12,233 nucleotides of DNA from Metarhizobium sp039808465 (GTDB lineage: Bacteria; Pseudomonadota; Alphaproteobacteria; Rhizobiales; Rhizobiaceae). The DNA lies in the NCBI GenBank assembly GCA_039808465.1, contig JBDHTA010000127.1:1-12233 (forward strand), written 5' to 3'. A program made the position numbers and the translations under genes. Positions 7,367 to 12,233 of the stretch are shown in pieces. Each line of letters begins with the position of its first letter. Positions within the stretch are counted from its first letter, which is position 1. The notes below the pieces were generated by a model. That model worked only from the letters and a program-made list of their open reading frames with translations, was not told the DNA's origin and made no database searches.

Positions 7367-7735
7367 TCAGGCCCGCTCCCGGATGGCTTGCGGCGGCGCG
7401 CGCGGCTGCGGCAACCGGCCTGCCGGAAGCAATGCGGCCGGACTGGATCGAACGATGCCAGGAAAAGCGACGGTGACAGACGGGGGCGCGGCGGCGCAAT
7501 CCCCTGATCGGGCGACGGAAGGTTGAACCAGATGCGGCTCATGCGGCCGCAAGGTGCAGGTTTGCGAAAGCGTGGGGATGCCGGATGCCATCTCGTCCTG
7601 CCGGGCAGGCCGGTCGAGGGGGCGCGCCAGGGCGCCGGAGACGAGCATTCCGAGGAAGGTGGTGGCGCTCAGAAAAAGCGCAAACAGAAGCGAGGCACGG
7701 ACCGAGGAGCAGGGGCGACAGACAGGGCGTGTCAT
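7367..7735 (-). CDS. Weak candidate: small protein with a signal-peptide-like N-terminus
   Basis: A 122-codon open frame lies upstream of phaAB on the same strand. From ATG 7735 it reads a short basic N-region, a hydrophobic core (about residues 15-36, ASLLFALFLSATTFLGMLVS in part) and an ALA-R cleavage-like site, which together resemble a Sec signal peptide. GC at third positions is high over the first 60 codons, about as in neighbouring genes, but drops afterwards, and the C-terminal half is Pro/Arg-rich without recognisable features. The ribosome binding site is poor. The frame also opens further upstream (ATG at 7834). It could be a small exported protein, a decayed gene or chance. I recognise no family. 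Confidence 0.25.
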   Translation of the reverse strand: MTRPVCRPCSSVRASLLFALFLSATTFLGMLVSGALARPLDRPARQDEMASGIPTLSQTCTLRPHEPHLVQPSVARSGDCAAAPPSVTVAFPGIVRSSPAALLPAGRLPQPRAPPQAIRERA

Positions 7736-8049
7736 CGTCCGGATCAAAAACGGTCCTCCAGCGGTTGCGTGCTTCGTGATGGTGCCTTTGCGATGCGGTG
7801 GCGTCGCGTCGGACTGTAGGGCGGGCACCGCCATGCTGTCCAGTGCCAGCGGCGGTTTCGTGATAATTTTTTCCTAAATTGGCGAAAATATGTTTTGGCG
7901 CTGGAAAAATGGACGGTGTTTCACCAAATTTACGCATTCATTTTTCTATTCGGGGTTTTCGGCGCCGCGCCGCGGACGGCTATGCGGGCGCGAATCAGCA
8001 TGGCGTTATCGCGATGCAACCCTGCATTCAGCATGGCGGCGGCAATGAA
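7736..8049. promoter_or_regulatory. Non-coding divergent region with AT-rich island
   Basis: No convincing gene lies here. The stretch 7855-7960 is strikingly AT-rich for this genome, with runs of T and A, and probably holds promoter elements for glgX (plus) and possibly for transcription towards phaAB (minus). I could not pick a single -35/-10 pair that stands out. The frame of glgX is open back to a TTG at 7895, but the 76 extra residues have no similarity to GlgX N-termini. Confidence 0.35.
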
Positions 8050-8068
8050 TCTCCCGGTTGCCGGGAAC
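8050..8068 (+). repeat. Copy 1 of a 19-bp element with internal inverted repeat, before glgX
   Basis: The sequence TCTCCCGG-tt-GCCGGGAAC matches the element at 10641-10659 at 17 of 19 positions; only the two central bases differ. It contains the inverted repeat TCCCGG-N3-CCGGGA and ends in GGAAC, the -35 box of a candidate EcfG-type promoter. It lies 54 bp before the glgX start. Confidence 0.5.
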
Positions 8069-8088
8069 AAAAGCCGCGATGGCGCTTT
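8064..8088 (+). promoter_or_regulatory. Imperfect EcfG-type promoter upstream of glgX
   Basis: GGAAC (8064-8068) is followed after 16 nt by CTTT (8085-8088), one mismatch from the CGTT -10 box of the alphaproteobacterial general-stress sigma factor EcfG. The distance to ATG 8123 is 34 nt, which is suitable for a short leader. The shared 19-bp element that includes this GGAAC box strengthens the case; the -10 mismatch weakens it. Use of this promoter would exclude the ATG codons upstream of 8064 as glgX starts. Confidence 0.35.
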
Positions 8089-8122
8089 TATTGCCCGCGA
8101 CAAACTTGCGGGGGCCGAATCG

Positions 8123-10204
8123 ATGACGGACGCGACTTTCACCATCCTGCCCGGAAGCTGGGCCGAGCGCGGGGCGACATGGACGGGGGACGGCGTGAAC
8201 TTCGCCCTGTTCAGCGCCCATGCCGAACGGGTGGAGGTCTGCCTGTTCGACGATAGCGGCGAGCATGAAATCGCCCGGCTGACGCTGCCGGAGTTCACCA
8301 ATGAAATCTGGCACGGCTTCGTGCCCGGCCTGAAGCCCGGCGCGCTCTACGGTTACCGCGTCCATGGCCCCTACGATCCCGGCAACGGCCATCGTTTCAA
8401 TCCCAACAAGCTGCTGATCGATCCCTATGCGAAGGAGCTTGCGGGGCCGCTGCAATGGTCGGAAGCGCTGTTCGGCTACGATCTTCTGCATGAGGACAGG
8501 GATCTGACCTTCAACGAGCAGGACAGCGCCCCCGGCATGCCGAAATGCCGGGTGACCGATCCGGGCGCCTATGACTGGAGCGGCGACAGCCGCCCGGATA
8601 TTCCCTGGCCGAAAACCCTGATCTACGAAACCCATGTCAAAGGGTTCACGCAGCTCAACCCGCTCATTCCCGCCGATCTGCGCGGCACCTATGAGGGGCT
8701 GGGCCACAGGGCGGCCGTCGATTACATCAGGAGCCTCGGCATCACCTCCGTCGAGCTGCTGCCGGTGCATGAATTCCCCGACGATTCGCATCTGCTGGAA
8801 CGGGGCCTGAAGAATTACTGGGGCTATAACACGCTCGGCTTCTTCGCCCCGGCCTCGCGCTATTTCGGCCCGCGCGGCGCGAACGGTTTTCGCGACATGG
8901 TGCGCGCCTTCCACGATGCCGGGATCGAGGTCATCCTCGACGTGGTCTACAATCACACCGCCGAAGGCAACGAACTCGGGCCGACGCTCTCCTTCAAGGG
9001 CATCGACAATTTCTCCTATTACCGGACGATGCCGGACGATCACCGCTATTACATCAACGACACCGGCACCGGAAACACGGTCAACACCTCGCATCCGCGC
9101 GTGCTGCAACTCATCACCGATTCGCTGCGCTACTGGGTCGAGCATATGCATGTCGACGGTTTCCGCTTCGATCTCGGCACCATTCTCGGGCGCGAGCCGC
9201 ATGGGTTCGACCAGCGCGGCGGCTTTTTCGATGCGATGACGCAGGATCCGGTGCTGTCACGGGTAAAGCTGATCGGCGAGCCCTGGGATGTCGGTCCCGG
9301 CGGCTATCAGCTCGGCGGCTTTCCACCCGGCTGGGCCGAATGGAACGACCGCTATCGCGACACCGTGCGCGAATACTGGCTGGATACCGACGGCACCGCC
9401 CCGGATTTCGCGGCGCGGGTGCTGGGCTCCGGCGATATCTACGACCTGCGCGGCCGCCGTCCGTGGTCGACGGTCAATTTCATCGCCGCCCATGACGGTT
9501 TCACCGTCAACGACCTCGTTTCCTACAATGACAAGCACAACGAGGCGAATGGCGAGGACAATCGCGACGGCCACGATCACAACCGCAGCTTCAATTACGG
9601 CGCGGAAGGGCCGACGGAGGACGAGGGCATCAATGCCGCGCGCGAGCGGCAGAAGCGCAATTTCCTCGCCACCCTGCTTCTGTCGCATGGCACGCCGATG
9701 CTGCTGGCGGGCGACGAATTCGGCCGCAGCCAGATGGGCAACAATAACGGCTATTGCCAGGATAGCGAGATCAGCTGGCTGCACTGGGAAAACCTGCCGC
9801 CTTCGGCCGAAGCCCTGCGCGATTTCGTGCGCAGGCTGACGGCGATCCGGGCGGCGCAGCCGCTGTTCCGCCGCGAAAGCTGGCGCAACACCATGTCGAT
9901 CCACTGGCTGAACTGCAATGGCGGCGAGCAGACGCAGGAAAACTGGGACGATCCCGGCGGCACCACCATCGGCATGCGGCTGCATCTGCATGACGAGGCG
10001 CGGGAGGAGGGGGCGTGGACCGAGGCGGTGCTGCTGTTCAACCCGCATGACGGCGTGGTGCCGTTCACCCTGCCGCCGCGTGAAAGCGGCCAGTGGCTGC
10101 TGGAACTGTCGACCGCCGATCCGCAGCGCTCCGGCGAGGGTTTCGACGGCGAGGCGGTGTTCGACATGGAAAACCGCAGCCTAGCGCTGTTTTCCGGATC
10201 ATGA
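8123..10204 (+). CDS. glgX: Glycogen debranching enzyme GlgX (GH13 isoamylase type)
   Basis: This 693-aa cytoplasmic enzyme hydrolyses alpha-1,6 branch points of glycogen, typically of phosphorylase-limited chains. A CBM48-like domain (about 12-100, GATWTGDGVNFALFSAHA) precedes the GH13 barrel. Conserved regions are intact: DVVYNH (273-278), DGFRFDL with nucleophile Asp350, IGEPWD with acid/base Glu386, and AAHDGF with Asp458, followed by the GlgX/TreX-typical NDLVSYNDKHNEANGEDNRDG (463-483 region). Length matches the family (650-720 aa). ATG 8123 was chosen because the following residues begin the family-like N-terminus and candidate promoter elements lie just upstream; the open frame continues to 7895. 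No other glg or tre gene is adjacent, unlike the usual glg operon. It converges on the DUF2934 gene across 64 bp without an obvious terminator. Isoamylase/TreX activity in trehalose synthesis is an alternative. Confidence 0.94.
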   Translation: MTDATFTILPGSWAERGATWTGDGVNFALFSAHAERVEVCLFDDSGEHEIARLTLPEFTNEIWHGFVPGLKPGALYGYRVHGPYDPGNGHRFNPNKLLIDPYAKELAGPLQWSEALFGYDLLHEDRDLTFNEQDSAPGMPKCRVTDPGAYDWSGDSRPDIPWPKTLIYETHVKGFTQLNPLIPADLRGTYEGLGHRAAVDYIRSLGITSVELLPVHEFPDDSHLLERGLKNYWGYNTLGFFAPASRYFGPRGANGFRDMVRAFHDAGIEVILDVVYNHTAEGNELGPTLSFKGIDNFSYYRTMPDDHRYYINDTGTGNTVNTSHPRVLQLITDSLRYWVEHMHVDGFRFDLGTILGREPHGFDQRGGFFDAMTQDPVLSRVKLIGEPWDVGPGGYQLGGFPPGWAEWNDRYRDTVREYWLDTDGTAPDFAARVLGSGDIYDLRGRRPWSTVNFIAAHDGFTVNDLVSYNDKHNEANGEDNRDGHDHNRSFNYGAEGPTEDEGINAARERQKRNFLATLLLSHGTPMLLAGDEFGRSQMGNNNGYCQDSEISWLHWENLPPSAEALRDFVRRLTAIRAAQPLFRRESWRNTMSIHWLNCNGGEQTQENWDDPGGTTIGMRLHLHDEAREEGAWTEAVLLFNPHDGVVPFTLPPRESGQWLLELSTADPQRSGEGFDGEAVFDMENRSLALFSGS

Positions 10205-10268
10205 AGAGTGAACCCGCCTGACCGGTGGGACACGCGGGCGCAACCATGGCGAAAGTGCTTGCGCTATC

Positions 10269-10520
10269 TCAGCCGGCGGCCTTCTTCGTTGCGCGCCTGG
10301 CCGGGGCCTTGGCGGTCTTGGGCTTTGCCTTGGGTTTTGGCGCCGCTGCCGCTGGTTCTGCGGCGGCAGGCGCGGCGTCTACGGCTTTGGCGGGCGCGGC
10401 GGCGGCCATTTCGCGATGCGCCTGTTCCCAGTGAACGGCATCGCGGCCCCATGGCCGTCCCTCTTCTTCCCAGATTTCATAGGCGCGCTTCTTCACACGC
10501 TCGTAAACCGATTCCGACAT
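10269..10520 (-). CDS. DUF2934 protein with Ala/Pro/Lys-rich tail
   Basis: This is an 83-aa small protein. Residues 1-38 are a DUF2934 domain: RVKKRAYEIWEEEGRPWGRD (8-27) and HWEQAHRE (30-37) match the pattern +AYxIWexeGRPxGrdxxHWxxAxxE. Residues 39-83 form a low-complexity tail of Ala, Pro and Lys/Arg (for example KPKAKPKTAK, 62-71; RRATKKAAG, 75-83), similar in composition to histone H1-like bacterial proteins. The DUF2934 function is unknown; nucleic-acid binding by the basic tail is inference. ATG 10520 has GGGGAGAT (complement of 10527-10534) at a good distance. A perfect EcfG-type promoter lies 34 nt upstream, so induction in general stress or stationary phase is likely. The gene is divergent from the small gene at 10702. 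Confidence 0.9.
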   Translation of the reverse strand: MSESVYERVKKRAYEIWEEEGRPWGRDAVHWEQAHREMAAAAPAKAVDAAPAAAEPAAAAPKPKAKPKTAKAPARRATKKAAG

Positions 10521-10553
10521 GTTTCGATCTCCCCGTCCTCATGCCCGCATCTT

Positions 10554-10578
10554 AACGGCGACGCGGCGCGATAGTTCC
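10554..10578 (-). promoter_or_regulatory. EcfG-type promoter of the DUF2934 gene (perfect match)
   Basis: On the minus strand GGAAC (10578-10574) is followed by exactly 16 nt and CGTT (10557-10554), a full match to the consensus of EcfG, the general-stress ECF sigma factor of alphaproteobacteria. The -10 box ends 34 nt before the ATG at 10520, leaving a leader of roughly 25-30 nt that holds the ribosome binding site. Confidence 0.7.
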
Positions 10579-10640
10579 ATATCGTGCGCTGGTTGAAAAG
10601 ATGCTGCGCTGCGGCAAATCCACGGGCGAGTGAAAAATTT

Positions 10641-10659
10641 TCTCCCGGAGGCCGGGAAC
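10641..10659 (+). repeat. Copy 2 of the 19-bp element with internal inverted repeat
   Basis: TCTCCCGG-ag-GCCGGGAAC matches the element at 8050-8068 except for the two central bases. TCCCGG (10643-10648) and CCGGGA (10652-10657) form an inverted repeat around 3 nt. The right end is the GGAAC box of the next promoter. Confidence 0.5.
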
Positions 10660-10679
10660 CTATCGCGGTTTCGGCGGTT
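10655..10679 (+). promoter_or_regulatory. EcfG-type promoter of the DUF2188-like gene
   Basis: GGAAC (10655-10659) is followed after 16 nt by GGTT (10676-10679), one mismatch from CGTT. The first spacer bases (CTATCGCG) resemble those of the opposing promoter (TATCGCG). The predicted transcript would start about 15-20 nt before ATG 10702, just ahead of the AGGAG ribosome binding site. Confidence 0.5.
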
Positions 10680-10701
10680 GAGCGGCTGGAAGGAGATCCC
10701 C

Positions 10702-10968
10702 ATGAGTCAGGTGTATTGCGATATTCTGCCGGTAGACAATGGCTGGGTATTCGTGGCGGAGGGATATCATTCCCCGTCCTATCCCAGTTACGACCTTGCC
10801 TTGCAGGCGGCCACCGCCTATCGCGAGCAGAAGGAATGCGAGGAGAAATCCATCATCCTGCGCTTCCAGACGCTGAAGGGCTCCATGTCGACCGTCACGC
10901 CGTCGAACCGCCGCTCCATGCTGAAGGCGCCGCCCGGCGCGGCATCGGAAAGCCGCCGTCATTCCTGA
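10702..10968 (+). CDS. Small DUF2188-like protein, putative stress gene
   Basis: This is an 88-aa soluble protein. Residues 3-42 (VYCDILPVDNGWVFVAEGYH, then SPSYPSYDLALQAATAYREQ) resemble the DUF2188 pattern: a beta-strand, an xDGW-type turn, an xxEG strand, then an alpha-helix that begins with a D-x-A-L-x-A motif. The similarity is by eye only and the family has no known function. The C-terminal 30 residues are basic and Ser/Pro-rich, probably disordered. The open frame extends back to 10630, but ATG 10702 has a textbook AGGAG (10691-10695) 6 nt upstream, so I take it as the start. An EcfG-like promoter lies just upstream. The gene converges on the glycosylase gene with an 8-bp gap. Confidence 0.75.
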   Translation: MSQVYCDILPVDNGWVFVAEGYHSPSYPSYDLALQAATAYREQKECEEKSIILRFQTLKGSMSTVTPSNRRSMLKAPPGAASESRRHS

Positions 10969-10976
10969 ACGGAGGC

Positions 10977-11534
10977 TCAGCGGAACGGCTTGCTGACGAA
11001 GGGCGAGCCCGCAATCCCGAAACGCCATGGCGCTTCGGGATTTTTCGTGATGCCGATGCGCGGCGAAACCGCAACCGTTACCGGTTCGCCCGGCCGCAGG
11101 CCGAAGGGCGCGTGCGCAAGCGGCGCGCCGTCATGGTTGTGGCCGACGCCAAGCGCCGCGCAAAGCTTGCCGGGGCCGCTGCAAAGCTGGGCAAGCTTCT
11201 CGGTCTTGCGCCGGGCCATCATCGCATCGATGCCGGTCAGCGGCACGAGGGCGCGGATCAGCACCGCGCTGCCTTCGCTGCACACGAAATTCAGGCACCA
11301 GTGGATGCCGTAGGAACGGTAGACATAGGCATGGGCGGGCGGGCCGAACATGGCGGCGTTGCGGGGCGTCGGCCCGTTGAAGCTGTGCGAGGCGGGGTCG
11401 TCGCGGCGATAGGCTTCGGTTTCGGCGATGATGCCGCCGATGCCGTCCACGCTCAGATGCCAGCCGAGCAGGGCAGGGGCGATCTCGACGGCGTCGCCCG
11501 CGAAGAAATCCGGAAGGGAAGGCGAAGTGTTCAT
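10977..11534 (-). CDS. mpg: DNA-3-methyladenine glycosylase (AAG/MPG family)
   Basis: This 185-aa monofunctional base-excision repair glycosylase removes alkylated purines such as 3-methyladenine. The active-site residues known from human AAG can be aligned: catalytic Glu40 and Tyr42 in AETEAY, His50 (DPASH), Tyr72 and Asn82 in YVYRSYGIHWCLN (70-82), Arg94 in VLIRALVPL, and CSGPGKLCAALGV (118-130). C-terminal GSPFVSKP (176-183) matches the GSPxVS end of the family. The frame is open to 11693, but the 53 extra residues are Arg-rich and overlap the small ORF upstream. I chose ATG 11534; another ATG at 11576 is possible but lacks a spaced ribosome binding site. The gap to the upstream 59-aa ORF is 25 bp, so the two probably form an operon. 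Confidence 0.92.
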   Translation of the reverse strand: MNTSPSLPDFFAGDAVEIAPALLGWHLSVDGIGGIIAETEAYRRDDPASHSFNGPTPRNAAMFGPPAHAYVYRSYGIHWCLNFVCSEGSAVLIRALVPLTGIDAMMARRKTEKLAQLCSGPGKLCAALGVGHNHDGAPLAHAPFGLRPGEPVTVAVSPRIGITKNPEAPWRFGIAGSPFVSKPFR

Positions 11535-11559
11535 GGAACCGTGGATGGTTGCGGCGCGG

Positions 11560-11739
11560 CTACGATGCGCCGTCATCTCCGTCCGGCGGCGAAAGGCCGT
11601 TGCGGCTGGCAAGGGCGGCCTGCAATTGCCGCGCAAGGGACAGAAGCCGCTCCGGCGCCGGTTCCTTCTCGATCTGCCCGAGGAGCGAGGCAATGTGTCT
11701 TTCGGCGCTTTCGAGCGGGCGCTTCGTATCGTCTTTCAT
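11560..11739 (-). CDS. Unrecognised 59-aa helical protein upstream of mpg
   Basis: A short frame runs from ATG 11739 to TAG 11560. The protein is charged and probably all helical, with two amphipathic stretches: SAERHIASLLGQIEKE (11-26) and PAPERLLSLARQLQAAL (27-43), followed by a Gly/Asp-rich end. Support comes from its position 25 bp before mpg on the same strand, a promoter-like pair directly upstream, high GC3 and a sensible amino-acid composition. The ribosome binding site is weak (GGGGC). The pattern I-x-x-LL...EPxPERLLxLAxxL is faintly like the core of NepR-type anti-sigma factors (EPxPDRFxxLLxxL), but the typical NepR partners (phyR, ecfG) are not adjacent. I do not assign a function. 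Confidence 0.6.
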   Translation of the reverse strand: MKDDTKRPLESAERHIASLLGQIEKEPAPERLLSLARQLQAALASRNGLSPPDGDDGAS

Positions 11740-11765
11740 CTGTGCCCCGTCAATCCTGAGCCGTC

Positions 11766-11793
11766 AGCATAAACGAAGCGCGGCCCGAATCAA
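11766..11793 (-). promoter_or_regulatory. Putative sigma70-type promoter of the 59-aa ORF and mpg
   Basis: On the minus strand TTGATT (11793-11788) and TATGCT (11771-11766) are separated by 16 nt; each hexamer matches the sigma70 consensus at four of six positions. The -10 box lies 26 nt before ATG 11739, so a short leader would result. It sits in the only gap upstream of this gene pair. Confidence 0.4.
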
Positions 11794-11815
11794 AACGGGG
11801 AGGCGGGATAGGGTT

Positions 11816-11837
11816 AAGGGCGCCCGAAAGCGCCCTT
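11816..11837 (-). terminator. Hairpin terminator candidate after the FPASDP-motif gene
   Basis: AAGGGCGC (11816-11823) and GCGCCCTT (11830-11837) form a perfect 8-bp stem. On the minus strand the loop reads TTTCGG, that is a UUCG tetraloop closed by a U-G pair. It begins 10 bp after the TAA stop of the gene at 11848. No long T-tract follows, which lowers confidence in factor-independent termination. Confidence 0.5.
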
Positions 11838-11847
11838 TCCGTGGGGG

Positions 11848-12228
11848 TTAGTGACGGTTGCCGGAAGGCGGCGGCGGCGTGCCCGTGGGAATGGCCGTGG
11901 AGGTGACGGACACCGGGTCGCTGGCGGGAAAGCTGTCGCGCAGTCCTTCGTCGAGCTGCTCCGCGATTTCCTGCGTGTCGCCTGCGCGGCGCGCGGTCAT
12001 GCGCACCGTCATGCTGGTATCGGACGCTTTGCCTTCCTCATCGGGAAGATCGTCGTTCTCGATGATTTCGCACAGCAGTTCCTTCGCCTTTTTCAGCGCG
12101 TTGGCGCGGTTCACCTCGCCGCGGCTGCGCAGGGTCACCGAAACGACATCCCCGCCTTCGCCGACATATTCCACCGTGAAACATTGACTGCCCGTTTCGG
12201 GCAAAACCTGCGTTCCGACTATCTGCAC
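11848..12228 (-). CDS. Hypothetical acidic protein with C-terminal FPASDPVSV motif, 5' end uncertain
   Basis: This protein has at least 126 aa and unknown function. Residues 15-55 look like a small beta-strand/helix unit (QCFTVEYVGEGGDVVSVTLR, then ANALKKAKELLCEII). The middle (58-70) is acidic. The C-terminus EQLDEGLRDSFPASDPVSVT (90-109) belongs to a short motif seen in many proteobacterial small proteins (LDxxLxxxFPASDPxS), followed by a Pro-rich end. The first available start is GTG 12228, and the frame remains open to the window edge at 12233, so the true start may lie outside. The ATG at 12233 is in another frame and stops after four codons. A hairpin follows the stop. No partner gene can be inferred. 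Confidence 0.75.
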   Translation of the reverse strand: MQIVGTQVLPETGSQCFTVEYVGEGGDVVSVTLRSRGEVNRANALKKAKELLCEIIENDDLPDEEGKASDTSMTVRMTARRAGDTQEIAEQLDEGLRDSFPASDPVSVTSTAIPTGTPPPPSGNRH

Positions 12229-12233
12229 GGCAT

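Noticed and set aside
7523..7877. Two plus-strand frames (7523-7819 and 7554-7877)
   Set aside because: Low-complexity Gly/Arg/Lys composition, no good ribosome binding site, no recognisable features.
7895..8122. N-terminal extension of GlgX from TTG 7895
   Set aside because: The 76 residues do not resemble GlgX and cover the AT-rich island and the candidate promoter.
11535..11693. N-terminal extension of the glycosylase
   Set aside because: It is Arg-rich, not family-like and overlaps the 59-aa ORF in another frame.

Overview
The window looks like a chromosomal stretch of an alphaproteobacterium of the order Hyphomicrobiales (Rhizobiaceae or Brucellaceae type). The evidence is high GC with strong GC3 bias, a six-gene Mrp/Pha antiporter operon whose first gene fuses the A and B subunits, a DUF2934 protein with an Ala/Pro/Lys tail, and promoter sequences matching the alphaproteobacterial general-stress sigma factor EcfG (GGAAC-N16-CGTT). 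I cannot name the genus. No tRNA, rRNA, insertion sequence, phage gene or CRISPR array was seen.

Layout. (1) 215-1153 (+): a stand-alone polytopic membrane protein of the MprF-flippase/YbhN type. It converges on the antiporter operon across 11 bp, and a hairpin whose stem contains both stop codons covers the junction. (2) 7201-1165 (-): phaAB, phaC, phaD, phaE, phaF and phaG, encoding all subunits of a multisubunit monovalent cation/proton antiporter. Every junction overlaps by 1 or 4 nt. (3) 7202-8122: a long, mostly non-coding divergent region that holds one weak secreted-peptide candidate (7735-7367, -), a hairpin with a T7 tract and an AT-rich island. (4) 8123-10204 (+): glgX, glycogen debranching enzyme. 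(5) 10269-10520 (-) and 10702-10968 (+): two small divergent genes (DUF2934 with a histone H1-like tail; a DUF2188-like protein), each preceded by an EcfG-type promoter. (6) 11739-10977 (-): an unannotated 59-aa ORF followed by an AAG-family 3-methyladenine DNA glycosylase. (7) 12228-11848 (-): a small acidic protein with the 'FPASDPVSV' motif, ending at a hairpin; its 5' end may lie beyond the window.

How the genes work together. The antiporter operon is one functional unit for pH and cation homeostasis. The right half looks like a small stress-associated neighbourhood. A 17/19-identical element, TCTCCCGG-NN-GCCGGGAAC, precedes both glgX and the DUF2188-like gene, and in both cases the GGAAC box of a candidate EcfG promoter forms its right end. 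Together with the perfect EcfG match upstream of the DUF2934 gene, this suggests glycogen mobilisation and the two small proteins may share general-stress control. That is inference from sequence motifs only. No clearly new biological system was found; the most promising leads are this shared element and the 59-aa ORF upstream of the glycosylase.
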